This document shows, one piece after another, positions 32,893 through 40,675 of a stretch of 44,689 nucleotides of DNA (positions are counted from its first letter, which is position 1; the number at the start of each line of letters is the position of its first letter). The position numbers and the translations under genes were made by a program. The notes under the pieces are model-generated. The model was not told the DNA's origin. It saw only the letters and a program-made list of their open reading frames with translations, and did no database searches. The DNA lies in assembly GCA_964394085.1 (NCBI GenBank), contig CAYMWF010000020.1, positions 8,215-52,903 on the forward strand, read 5' to 3'. Source of the stretch: CAYMWF01 sp964394085 [NCBI: uncultured Gemmatimonadota bacterium]. GTDB lineage: Bacteria > GCA-2686955 > CAYMWF01.

Positions 32893-34257
32893 CTAACGAG
32901 GCATTTTCCGGCAGTCGATCCCCTGCCGGAATTCGTATGCGCCCATGTCGATGACGCATCCCCCTCCCCCGGGGGCATCGAAGTCGGGGTTGCCCGCGTC
33001 TATGCATGGAGAATCCTGGGACAGCCGGTAATCGCCGTTATCCGGATCGATAAAAAGAGGATTCTCGTCGATATTCCCATCGAGCCAGTTGATGGTGACA
33101 TTTCCGTGGGTGACGATTCCCGCATCTCCGAACTGAATATCTGAGTAGGAAACTGTAAGCGAGCTGTAAACGTTGTAGATGGAGAAGTAGATCTCCTCGG
33201 GCAGTCCATTCCAGAATATGGTGTTCTCCAGGCGGGGGTGAGAGTCGTAACAGTACATGGCGCTGCCCCAGAATCCCGCGGTATTTCCGCTCGCCGTCAC
33301 GTTGACGAGGGTGGGGTTCGAGCGGTTCCCGCAGGAGATCGCGCCGGCCGAGGTGTAGGCGGTGTTATCCAGGATCGCGACGTTCACGAGCTCCGGGCTG
33401 CAGTCTTCGACGAAATCGAAGCCGCCGCCGTAGTCAGCGGCATTCCCGCGTACCATCACGTTGTAAAAGGAGGGATTGGAGTAGAATTTGCAGAAAACTC
33501 CTCCACCGTGGACGCTGGCCTCGTTACCGGAAATGTCCACATTCGTGAGGACCGCGTTCGAGCCGTACCAGCAGCTGAGCCCGCCTCCCGAGCCGCTGCT
33601 GTTCCCGGTCATCGTCACATTCTCGAGGATGGGGCTCGACGCATTGCAGCCGATGGCGCCGCCCGAGCCGGAAGCCGCGTTCCCGGAAAACTCTACATTC
33701 GTTATCGTCGGATCGGAGTCGTCGCAGTACATCCCGCCGCCGCTTCCGTAAATGGACCGGTTGCTGCTGATAAGCGTGTTCCCGAGGCTCGGGTTGGAAT
33801 ATAATGAACAGTAAATTCCGCCTCCCACGGTAGCCTCGTTCCCCTTGATGAACAGGTATTCCAGGCTGGGGTCGGAGCCCGCGCAGACAATCCCCCCGCC
33901 GAAAAAAGCATTGCCTCCGTTGGCAACGGTCAATCCCTTGAGAACCGCGTCGGGACCTTCCCCGTTCTCGAAGGTCGCCACGGTTCCGCTGCTGTCGCCG
34001 TCGATCACCGTTCGGGGAATGTAATAAGGATCTCCCGTGGTCAGGAATAACGATCCGACCGTTATGTCCTTTCCGTTGAAGTTGATATTCTCGACGTAAG
34101 TATCGGGCTGAACAAGAACCGTATCACCGGTCGCCGCGGCATCAATCCCGGCTTGAATCGTCGGCTGGTCCGCAGGAACGTGAATCGCAGCCGCGAAAAC
34201 GCCGCTTGCGGCTGCAAGCGCGGCTGTTAAAACCAGGCAGTTTCTAAAGTAAGTCAT
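32893..34257 (-). CDS. Secreted right-handed beta-helix protein
   Basis: 454 residues. The ATG at 34257 has GGGGGG 5-6 nt upstream; a GTG two codons earlier is possible. Signal peptide FRNCLVLTAALAAASGVFAA. The family cap is divergent: AIHVPADQPTIQAGIDAAAT then GDTVLVQPDTYVENINFNGK. Coils GGGIYCSLYSNPSLGNTLIS, GGGMYCDDSDPTITNVEFSG and similar run from about residue 115 to 365, followed by NIDENPLFIDPDNGDYRLSQ and CIDAGNPDF, ending DMGAYEFRQGIDCRKMPR. Its coils are richer in Asn-Val than those of the plus-strand paralogues. On the minus strand a TTCGGT-17-TATAAA promoter is possible near 34290-34320. Probably secreted; role unknown. Confidence 0.82.
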   Translation of the reverse strand: MTYFRNCLVLTAALAAASGVFAAAIHVPADQPTIQAGIDAAATGDTVLVQPDTYVENINFNGKDITVGSLFLTTGDPYYIPRTVIDGDSSGTVATFENGEGPDAVLKGLTVANGGNAFFGGGIVCAGSDPSLEYLFIKGNEATVGGGIYCSLYSNPSLGNTLISSNRSIYGSGGGMYCDDSDPTITNVEFSGNAASGSGGAIGCNASSPILENVTMTGNSSGSGGGLSCWYGSNAVLTNVDISGNEASVHGGGVFCKFYSNPSFYNVMVRGNAADYGGGFDFVEDCSPELVNVAILDNTAYTSAGAISCGNRSNPTLVNVTASGNTAGFWGSAMYCYDSHPRLENTIFWNGLPEEIYFSIYNVYSSLTVSYSDIQFGDAGIVTHGNVTINWLDGNIDENPLFIDPDNGDYRLSQDSPCIDAGNPDFDAPGGGGCVIDMGAYEFRQGIDCRKMPR

Positions 34258-34329
34258 CGGCACCCCCCCGAGGAAAGCTCAATGAACGGCTTTTATATCC
34301 AATACTCCTCATCTACCGAATGGTTCAGG

Positions 34330-34362
34330 AAAACTTCCCCGGTGCGTATTGCACCGGAGAAG
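34330..34362 (-). terminator. Intrinsic terminator of the large secreted-protein gene
   Basis: CTTCCCCGGTGC (34334-34345) pairs with GCACCGGAGAAG (34351-34362) over 12 positions with one mismatch and a 5-nt loop. On the minus strand the stem is followed by TTTTCC. It begins 52 bp downstream of the stop at 34415 and just upstream of the next minus-strand gene. Confidence 0.7.
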
Positions 34363-34414
34363 TCTCACGGGGACAAGGCCATGTCGGCCTGCGATGGCAC
34401 CGGGCCGGAAGGAA

Positions 34415-37400
34415 TCAGTTGATGGCGGTAGTGATCAGGTTCGACGTGTTGTTTCTTTCGATGGTCTGAATATAAATCGGACCAACCGGAGCGCCGCCGG
34501 GAATGAACCTCGTGAGCGATACATCGCCGTCACCGTCGGCTACGGCGGAGCCGGCGTTTTGCGGGTTCGCCAGGTCCAGGGTGGCATCCAGCCCGGCGAT
34601 ATAGGTGCTTCCCGCTCCTGTCAGGCTGTACGCGAAATAGACCGTTCCGAACGGAGCGGCGCCGTGAGCCGTGAAGGTGACGTTCGTCCCGCGGACGAGG
34701 GTTCCGGGTTCGTCGAAAACCATGAGCTTGTCGGTGTCGGTCCTGGCCGCCCATGTTCTCCAGGTGGCGTCCCCCAGCGTGTATTCGGTGTGACTCCAGA
34801 CTACGCCGGGATCGGCGATATCCTCATCGTTGCCGCTGTAATCGCCCCAGCGGGATTGAGAGGTCGGCCCGTCGCTCTCCTTGAGGCGGACGGAGGCGCG
34901 GAAAGCGCCTGCCGCATCGTAGAATTTCCGCCCGGCCCTGGCGATGTAAGGATAATCGCCGGAGGATGACCTGTTGCACGTGATCACGGCATCGTCGTCC
35001 TCGGTGACCGTGATATCGGGGAACCAGTTGTGCTCACCGGTTCCGTAGTCCAGGGTTCCGCTCTGCACGAGGGTCGGAGAGCCGCTGACCGGCCAGTTGT
35101 TCATCTTTATCTCGTACCAGCGCACCCGGGCCGTGTTGTTCTCGCCGATGGTGTGGGTCAGCCACAGCGAACCGTTTCGATAGACTCCATGCTTGATCCG
35201 GTCGTCGACCGTGTCGACCCTGTTCGACGAACCGTACTGTGTCGCATCCGGCGGGTAGGTGAAGTATGGCACGGTGATGTTGGTGTTGCTGATGGTGGGC
35301 GTGCCGGTGGCGTTCCTGACCGCATAGAGCCGGAGCTTCGTCGAGGATGTCCACGAAGTGGCGAAATACTGCGCCGGCGGATCGGCGTCATACGTCTTAA
35401 CCGCACCGAGGGAAAGCAGGCTGGAGGATGTCTTGATGTACTTCAGCGTCACCGGGTCGCCGCTCAGCATCGGGTCCTTCTCGAAGATGTGGATGACGTT
35501 GCCGCCCGGCCAGCCAAAGTAGTCGGCGGTTACGTAGTATGCGTCCGTGCCGATGCCGAGGTTCTCGAAATCGATGTAATCGCCGATGTTATCCGTCTGA
35601 AAATAGTATTTATGCCATCCGTCGGTGGGATCGCTGGTCTTGGACACGGCTACATTCAGGCCGTCCTGGGAGTATCCCTGGTGGTCGGCTGTTGCCACGA
35701 CGTAACGTCCGGCATGATTGTCATAAGCCGCCACCGGATCGAACAGGAACGTGCCTCCACTCTGCCCGGAAAAGAAGTCTTCCAGGAGTTCGCTGGAGAT
35801 GAGCGTGCCCGACTTCGTATGAACCCTGATATCCATGTTGACTACGGAAACGAGGTAGTCCGGTCCCACCGCTATGTCAGGATCGGGAGGGGTCCAGGCC
35901 GTAGTCTGGAAGGCCATGAACCCGAAGTCGGGCCCGGCACCCTTGCCGTCGAACACAGCCTTTTCCGGCACCCAGTCGGGATTGAAATCGGGCGGGGTTC
36001 TCACGTCCTCGGATGTAATGTCCGATGCCGCGGCGACCCGCTCCATGGCCGGCGGTTCGGGAACCTGGAGGGACGCGGGAGCCATCAAGGTCAGGCCGGA
36101 GGCGCTTTTATCGCCGTCGATACAGCCGTTCCAGGCGAAAACGAGCTGGTCCAGCCCGCTCCAGACCGTATGGGTCGCGTTCGACGCCACCGGAAGCGCC
36201 TGTTTCCCTTCGTCGTAACGGTTGACCCTGAACTCGTTTCCGAGCCTGTTGCCTTCCGCGTCATACATCTGCGCGTATATGGAAGAAGGTGCCTGGGGCC
36301 GCTTGTGACGCACGGCGGCGTCTTTTTCACCGTAGAGATTGTAGGATACAACGAAACGCCCGTCGGCCGCGGCGGCTATGGAAACCCCGCTTTTCCATCC
36401 GTCCCGTCTATCCGAAACCAGGAAAATGCCGCCGGCCGGCGAACCGTCCGGGTTGAATTTCCGCGATACGACGTCGTAGCCGCCCGTATCGCTCGACCGC
36501 ATCCAGGCCAGCAGGATGTTTCCGTTCCCGTCGACTGTTACGGACGGTTCTATGTTTTCCCGTCCGTCACCGGGATCGCTCAGTACAGCAGCCCCCGGAG
36601 CCGGGTTCCCTGAATCTACGAATCCGGCCATTATCGATTCGGGTTTTCCCTCGTCGGTGGTGTGAGCCCATGCCACGAGGAACCTGTCGCCGGGCAGGCC
36701 GGTGACCGCGGGGAGACGGTTTCGGCCGCCCGTGTCCGGACCGCTGAGTTCCAGTTCACCGGTGGCCGGGGATCCGTCGGCATTGAATACCCGCGCCCTG
36801 ACGCCCGTCCCTCCGCCGTTATCAGAGGCGGACCATGCAACCAAAACCCGGCCGTTTTCGTTCGAAGCGATGCCTGGCGTGATCTGTTCGCCGTCGGTAA
36901 CGACGTTTACGAGGATTTCATCACCAAGCGGACCGAATTCCCCGTCGACTTCACCGAACCTCCTCACGAAGATACCGCTTCTGCTGCCGTCCTGCCCCGG
37001 CGACTGCCAGGCGACCCATGCCACGTTATCGGCGTCGAAAGCGACTGCCGGTTCGTTCTGCGGGCCGGGCAGGAACTGGTTGACATGCAGCTCCGTTCCC
37101 AGGGGTCTGCCGAGCGGATCGAAACGTTGAGCGAATACGCCGTAGGTACCGGCTTCCTGGCGCCTGCTCGCCCAGACCGCGAGCACGTTGCCCTCCCCGT
37201 CAACATCGACGGCGGACCTGTTCTGCCTGTTCGAGGTAAAAGTGTTGGCGCGAACTTCCACCTGACGATACCCGGATAATGGATGTCCATCCGCAAAAGC
37301 AAGTTTTCCGGCCGATTGTTCTGAAACCGGGATTTCTGCGAGCAGGAAACCCAGTGTCAGAGCAAAGGCGACATAACCGCATGACACCAGCAGCGCTGCC

Positions 37401-37426
37401 GGTGAGAACCCCATCTTTTTATTCAT
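34415..37426 (-). CDS. Large secreted repeat protein, probable double beta-propeller
   Basis: 1003 residues. The ATG at 37426 follows AAAGGAAAAAAG; the frame extends to 37486 without a ribosome site. The signal peptide or anchor is SPAALLVSCGYVAFALTLGF. Residues about 60-440 contain seven or so repeats of about 55 residues: a strand like GVFAQRFDPLGRPLGTELHV, then N-x-P-A-V-A-x-D and WVAWQSP. This pattern is known from secreted Ca-rich propeller-like proteins. After a Pro-rich linker (about 470-500), a second region (about 510-920) has PDPDIAVGPDYLVSVVNMD, FDPVAAYDNHAGRYVVATAD and SRWGDYSGNDEDIADPGVVW, resembling sialidase-like propellers. A C-terminal Ig-like domain closes it. No catalytic residues are certain. 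Expected outside the cell. Confidence 0.75.
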   Translation of the reverse strand: MNKKMGFSPAALLVSCGYVAFALTLGFLLAEIPVSEQSAGKLAFADGHPLSGYRQVEVRANTFTSNRQNRSAVDVDGEGNVLAVWASRRQEAGTYGVFAQRFDPLGRPLGTELHVNQFLPGPQNEPAVAFDADNVAWVAWQSPGQDGSRSGIFVRRFGEVDGEFGPLGDEILVNVVTDGEQITPGIASNENGRVLVAWSASDNGGGTGVRARVFNADGSPATGELELSGPDTGGRNRLPAVTGLPGDRFLVAWAHTTDEGKPESIMAGFVDSGNPAPGAAVLSDPGDGRENIEPSVTVDGNGNILLAWMRSSDTGGYDVVSRKFNPDGSPAGGIFLVSDRRDGWKSGVSIAAAADGRFVVSYNLYGEKDAAVRHKRPQAPSSIYAQMYDAEGNRLGNEFRVNRYDEGKQALPVASNATHTVWSGLDQLVFAWNGCIDGDKSASGLTLMAPASLQVPEPPAMERVAAASDITSEDVRTPPDFNPDWVPEKAVFDGKGAGPDFGFMAFQTTAWTPPDPDIAVGPDYLVSVVNMDIRVHTKSGTLISSELLEDFFSGQSGGTFLFDPVAAYDNHAGRYVVATADHQGYSQDGLNVAVSKTSDPTDGWHKYYFQTDNIGDYIDFENLGIGTDAYYVTADYFGWPGGNVIHIFEKDPMLSGDPVTLKYIKTSSSLLSLGAVKTYDADPPAQYFATSWTSSTKLRLYAVRNATGTPTISNTNITVPYFTYPPDATQYGSSNRVDTVDDRIKHGVYRNGSLWLTHTIGENNTARVRWYEIKMNNWPVSGSPTLVQSGTLDYGTGEHNWFPDITVTEDDDAVITCNRSSSGDYPYIARAGRKFYDAAGAFRASVRLKESDGPTSQSRWGDYSGNDEDIADPGVVWSHTEYTLGDATWRTWAARTDTDKLMVFDEPGTLVRGTNVTFTAHGAAPFGTVYFAYSLTGAGSTYIAGLDATLDLANPQNAGSAVADGDGDVSLTRFIPGGAPVGPIYIQTIERNNTSNLITTAIN

Positions 37427-37635
37427 CTTTTTTCCTTTGTTTGACCCGGAAAACATTCGGGTCGTTAGAGGGAAGTGTTCGATCACCCGGCTGAATGTTA
37501 CAGCCGTTTCGAGGTCAATGATTAAATTCTAACCGGCTGGATCCGCTGACGCAAATTCAATTGCCATTATTTCGACGCTAACTGCCGGCGCCAGGGGCCC
37601 GTCGGGCACGGAAGGCGCCGACGCCGTTTCCAACT

Positions 37636-37667
37636 GTTCAAAAATTGAACTTTCTCCACGTGGAGAA
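37636..37667. repeat. Twin palindrome, second copy
   Basis: GTTCAAAAATTGAAC (37636-37650) followed directly by T and the perfect 16-bp palindrome TTCTCCACGTGGAGAA (37652-37667). It matches the element at 8424-8456 and lies about 210 bp upstream of the large secreted-protein gene (minus strand). Confidence 0.85.
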
Positions 37668-37825
37668 TTTTTCGGCCAGGTGATTCCGATTCTCATGGTG
37701 ACTTTTCGGCAAGATAGTCAGGCTTACCGTGGCAAATTTTTCGGCTGGATAGTTCCGCTTCTCGTGTTGAATCTTTCGGCCAGGTGATTCCGCTTCTCGC
37801 GGTGCATCTTTAGGCCAGGTAATAC
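37668..37825. repeat. Degenerate tandem 35-bp repeats next to the twin palindrome
   Basis: TCGG anchors recur at 37672, 37706, 37741 and 37776, with TAGG at 37811, giving a period of 34-35 bp. The consensus contains TTTTCGGCCAGGTGATTCCG followed by CTTCTCGTGGTGAAT. The second half resembles a decayed CACGTG palindrome, so the twin palindrome may be the first unit of the array. No gene is supported in 37427-37938. Confidence 0.75.
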
Positions 37826-37938
37826 CCCTTGATCCATCCCGTTGCGAGGTCCGTCGATTCAAAAAATATTTCGCCGATTGTATATTTTCCTGCAAGCCGA
37901 TACTCTCGACCCTGAACATGGCACGCGGGAGCCGGATT

Positions 37939-38817
37939 ATGGCGAAAATATGTCTCATCCACTGGAAAGATACGGAGATCGGGGAAAGGGCGGTTCGCCT
38001 GGAGCACGCCGGGCACGAGGTCATGCCCCATTCGGATACGGGCGGTATCGCGGCGCTTCGGGCTCTCCGGGACGAGCCGCCCGACGCCTTCGTCATCGAT
38101 CTCGGCAGGCTCCCTTCCCACGGGCGCGATGTCGCCGTGTGGCTGAGGCGGCAGAAGCCGACCCGCCACGTGCCGCTCGTCTTCATCGAGGGCGATCCGG
38201 CCAAAACGGATCGTTTGCGGAAGCTCCTGCCCGACGCGGCGTATACTGACTGGGCCGGGATTGGGAAAACTCTCGAGGATGCGATTGCGAATCCCCCGTC
38301 GAATCCGGTGACGCCCGGCACGATGGACAGCTATGCTTCCACTCCCCTCCCGAAAAAACTGGGCATCCGGGCGGGTGCCTGCGTTAAACTCATCAATGCG
38401 CCCCAGGGGTTCGAGGAATCGCTCGGGGAGCTGCCGGAAGGTGCTTCTTTCACCAGGGAGGAGGAACCGGGTGGAACCTCGCTCGCCGGGGCTGAGGAGC
38501 CGGGAGGGACTTGGCTCGCCGGGGATAAGGAACCGGATGGAGCCTCACTCACAGGGAAAGACGAGTCCCGCCCCGATTTGATTCTGTGGTTCGTCGCTTC
38601 CCGGCGGGAGCTCGAACGGAATATCGTCGCCGTCGGCGCCGGATCGGGTAAGGGCGGCGTCTGGATTGCCTGGCCGAAGAAGGCGTCAGGGGTCCCTTCA
38701 GATTTGACACAGCAGGTCGTCCGTGAAACAGGGCTCGCGTCAGGCCTGGTGGACTACAAGATCTGCTCGGTGGATGAAACCTGGTCCGCCCTGCGATTCG
38801 CCAGGCGGAAGCGATAA
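37939..38817 (+). CDS. Fusion of receiver-like domain and DUF3052
   Basis: 292 residues from the ATG at 37939 (GGAG about 8 nt upstream). Residues 1-115 look like a degenerate response-regulator receiver: AKICLIHWKDTEIGERAVRL, PDAFVIDLGRLPSHGRDVAV with the Asp of the phospho-acceptor strand, and VPLVFIEGDP, but the K near the fifth strand is not in its usual context. From residue about 135 it is DUF3052-like: LPKKLGIRAGACVKLINAPQ, LILWFVASRRELERNI, GGVWIAWPKKASGVPSDLTQ and CSVDETWSALRF. Between these, the ELPEGASF element is followed by three extra copies of an 11-residue repeat. DUF3052 function is unknown. It may sense a signal through the N-terminal domain. Confidence 0.8.
   Translation: MAKICLIHWKDTEIGERAVRLEHAGHEVMPHSDTGGIAALRALRDEPPDAFVIDLGRLPSHGRDVAVWLRRQKPTRHVPLVFIEGDPAKTDRLRKLLPDAAYTDWAGIGKTLEDAIANPPSNPVTPGTMDSYASTPLPKKLGIRAGACVKLINAPQGFEESLGELPEGASFTREEEPGGTSLAGAEEPGGTWLAGDKEPDGASLTGKDESRPDLILWFVASRRELERNIVAVGAGSGKGGVWIAWPKKASGVPSDLTQQVVRETGLASGLVDYKICSVDETWSALRFARRKR
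38428..38559 (+). repeat. Four tandem 33-bp coding repeats
   Basis: Units at 38428, 38461, 38494 and 38527 encode ELPEGASFTRE, EEPGGTSLAGA, EEPGGTWLAGD and KEPDGASLTGK. The first is the normal DUF3052 segment; the others appear to derive from it. Frame is preserved. Confidence 0.9.
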
Positions 38818-38848
38818 ACGCCTGCGATTCGCCAGGCGGAAGCGATAA
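38790..38848 (+). repeat. 28-bp exact duplication of a gene end
   Basis: 38790-38817, which includes GATTCGCCAGGCGGAAGCG and the TAA stop of the DUF3052 fusion gene, is repeated exactly at 38821-38848. The second copy is non-coding. Confidence 0.95.
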
Positions 38849-38905
38849 CCTTCCTGAACGCCAACGGAACACGGCGACGGCGGCCGCAGACCGGAGGAAA
38901 GTCTC

Positions 38906-39628
38906 ATGACGGATAAATTCGATTTCGAACGTTACTGGCTGGCAAAACTCGCCGCCGCCATAGACGCTGCTGCAGGCGAGGAGGTGCGAAAGCATGTTCT
39001 GGCGGGGAGCGATATCCTGTCGGACGATTCCCCTCGTAAGGACGTACTCGCATGGACAAGGGAAGCCATGACGCGGCTCGAGGAGTCCGTTGACGCAGAA
39101 TCATGCCGCGTCATAATGGCCGGATGCGCATGCGAGTACCCGGTCGAACAGCTCGTTTCCGTCCGTTCTGTATACGAAGAAACGGGCGATATCGCCGACG
39201 CCCACCGCAGGCTGCAGGATCTTTTCGAGGAATTTCTGCGCGGCCCGGCGGGTCTGGATGACGAATTGATAAAAACAATCCTCGACCGGGGCTGGGGCCT
39301 TGCCGGCGAACTCCGGGGCGATACCGTGATCGTCACGAAGATTCCGAAAAGCGGCAACCTTCGCGAGTATTTCGAAACGGACAATCCGGAACGCCGGCGC
39401 GCACTGTACTGTCATTGCCCCCGGATCCGGGCGGTGCTCGAAGAAGGGGGAAAGATGTCCCCGGTATACTGCTACTGCGGGGCCGGTTTCTACAAGAGGA
39501 TATGGGAGGAGATCATCCGGGAGCCGGTCGAGATCGAGCTCCTCGAGTCGGTGCTGGACGGCGGCGAAGTATGCCGCGTGGCCGTGCGGCTCCCGCCCCG
39601 CCGCTCCACCGGTAGTCCGCGGAAATGA
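38906..39628 (+). CDS. Conserved Cys-rich protein (DUF6144-like)
   Basis: 240 residues; GGAGG 8-9 nt before the ATG. The N-terminal two thirds are helical (FERYWLAKLAAAIDAAAGEE, AWTREAMTRLEESVDAESCR). Cys are concentrated: ESCRVIMAGCACEYP near 70, CHCPRIR near 170 and PVYCYCGAGFYKRIWEEII near 190, then PVEIELLESVLDGGEVCRVA. The last two blocks recall proteins annotated as DUF6144 or L-2-amino-thiazoline-4-carboxylate hydrolase-like, whose ending is a 4-vinyl-reductase-type fold. A metal-binding or redox role is possible. It lies 88 bp after the DUF3052 fusion and 29 bp before the acetyltransferase on the same strand, so the three may form one operon. Confidence 0.65.
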   Translation: MTDKFDFERYWLAKLAAAIDAAAGEEVRKHVLAGSDILSDDSPRKDVLAWTREAMTRLEESVDAESCRVIMAGCACEYPVEQLVSVRSVYEETGDIADAHRRLQDLFEEFLRGPAGLDDELIKTILDRGWGLAGELRGDTVIVTKIPKSGNLREYFETDNPERRRALYCHCPRIRAVLEEGGKMSPVYCYCGAGFYKRIWEEIIREPVEIELLESVLDGGEVCRVAVRLPPRRSTGSPRK

Positions 39629-39657
39629 AACGCGGCTGACGAAAAAGGATCGAAGGA

Positions 39658-40287
39658 ATGGATACTGAGCGCCTTTCAGATGAGGAATTCGAATTCCGGC
39701 CGGTCACTGCCGACCGCCGGGACGATTTTGAAAACCTGTTCATGAACGGGCATCCCTTTCCGGGATGCTGGTGCATGTACTGGCGCATAAAACGAAAGGA
39801 CTTCGACCGGCAGTATGGAAAAACGAACCGCGACGCCATGCGAAAGATTATCGAGGCGGGTGAGATACCGGGTATCCTGGCATACCGCGACGGTGAGCCG
39901 GTCGCATGGTGCTCTGTAGCGCCGCGGGAGGTTTTCCCCGTCCTGGATCGCTCGAGGAATCTCAGGCGGGTGGATGAAACACCGGTCTGGTCCATAACCT
40001 GCTTTTTCGTGGCCGGGCCGTTCCGCGGGCGGGGAATGTCGGCCATCCTCATCCGCGCCGCGGTCTCATACGCCGCCTCGCAGGGCGCTGTTACGGTCGA
40101 GGCGTATCCCCTCATTCCCGAAAAGAGCCGAAGCCCCCAGTACAGCGCGTTCATGGGATTCTACGAGACGTTCAGGGAATGCGGATTCGCGGAAGTCGCG
40201 CGCCGATCGCCCATGCGCCCCATCGTGCGCTTAGTTAGCGAATCACCTGTGCTGCCTCAGTCGGAATTGGAATTTCCCTCGAGATGA
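39658..40287 (+). CDS. GNAT-family N-acetyltransferase
   Basis: 209 residues; AAGGA sites at -4 and -13 precede the ATG. FEFRPVTADRRDDFENLF opens the fold, PGCWCMYWR is an aromatic/Cys segment seen in a GNAT subgroup, EPVAWCSVAPREVFP is the third strand, and VWSITCFFVAGPFRGRGMSA gives strand 4 with the acetyl-CoA pyrophosphate loop (RGRGM). GFYETFRECGFAEVARRSPM completes the C-terminal part. It transfers an acetyl group to an unknown amine or small molecule. It is the last gene of the 37.9-40.3 kb run. Confidence 0.9.
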   Translation: MDTERLSDEEFEFRPVTADRRDDFENLFMNGHPFPGCWCMYWRIKRKDFDRQYGKTNRDAMRKIIEAGEIPGILAYRDGEPVAWCSVAPREVFPVLDRSRNLRRVDETPVWSITCFFVAGPFRGRGMSAILIRAAVSYAASQGAVTVEAYPLIPEKSRSPQYSAFMGFYETFRECGFAEVARRSPMRPIVRLVSESPVLPQSELEFPSR

Positions 40288-40310
40288 GTGGGTCATAACT
40301 CAAGGGGAAC

Positions 40311-40510
40311 ATGGTAAAAAAGTTACGACGGAAGAACAGCCCAGAGGAGAAAGTTTCGATTTTACGGAAGCATCTTCCGGGAGGAGTGCCGGTATCGGAT
40401 CTGTGTGATGAACATGGCCCTCATCAGAATGTGTTTTATCGATGGCAGAAGGCGTTTTTCGAACGCGGAGCCATGGGCTTTGATCACCGCACCCGAACAG
40501 AACATCGAAG
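40311..40510 (+). pseudogene. Truncated IS3-type transposase OrfA
   Basis: The ATG at 40311 has AGGGG upstream. About 65 residues match the HTH_Tnp_1 OrfA of IS3-like elements: RRKNSPEEKVSILRKHLPGG, VPVSDLCDEHG, and QNVFYRWQKAFFERGAMGF. Where a leucine zipper and OrfB should follow, the sequence instead becomes the antisense of a beta-helix gene fragment. The junction is near 40500-40515. No OrfB or inverted repeats are visible, so this is a deletion remnant. Confidence 0.8.
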
Positions 40511-40675
40511 GAGGAACGATCCCTTGTATGTACCGGGCGCTACGAGCACCGTGTCTCCATCCACGGCCGTTTCGACGGCGGGACGTATCGCGTTGAAATA
40601 ATCTGTGTTTTCATTCCAACGAAACCCGCCCGCAAGGACGCCGTCCAGCGGAATTCCGCGGCGCGCCGCCGGGTT
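40484..40675 (-). pseudogene. Beta-helix gene fragment in frame after the stop of 40676
   Basis: On the minus strand the frame of the gene at 40676-42253 continues past its TGA stop and reads GVLAGGFRWNENTDYFNAIR, then PAVETAVDGDTVLVAPGTYK. DGDTVLVAPGTY is the cap signature of the beta-helix family. The fragment loses similarity where the antisense transposase begins (near 40510) and stops at 40484. It lacks a start codon and ribosome site. It may be the beginning of a second helix domain cut off by a nonsense change, or a relic of a neighbouring gene. Confidence 0.7.

Noticed and set aside
35030-36613. Plus-strand open frame of 527 codons opposite the large secreted protein
   Set aside because: No signal peptide, motif or ribosome site, while the minus strand shows clear repeats, a start signal and a terminator.
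37638-38321. Minus-strand frame of 227 codons over the 35-bp repeats
   Set aside because: It overlaps the convincing receiver/DUF3052 gene on the plus strand and its tail is just the translated intergenic repeat.
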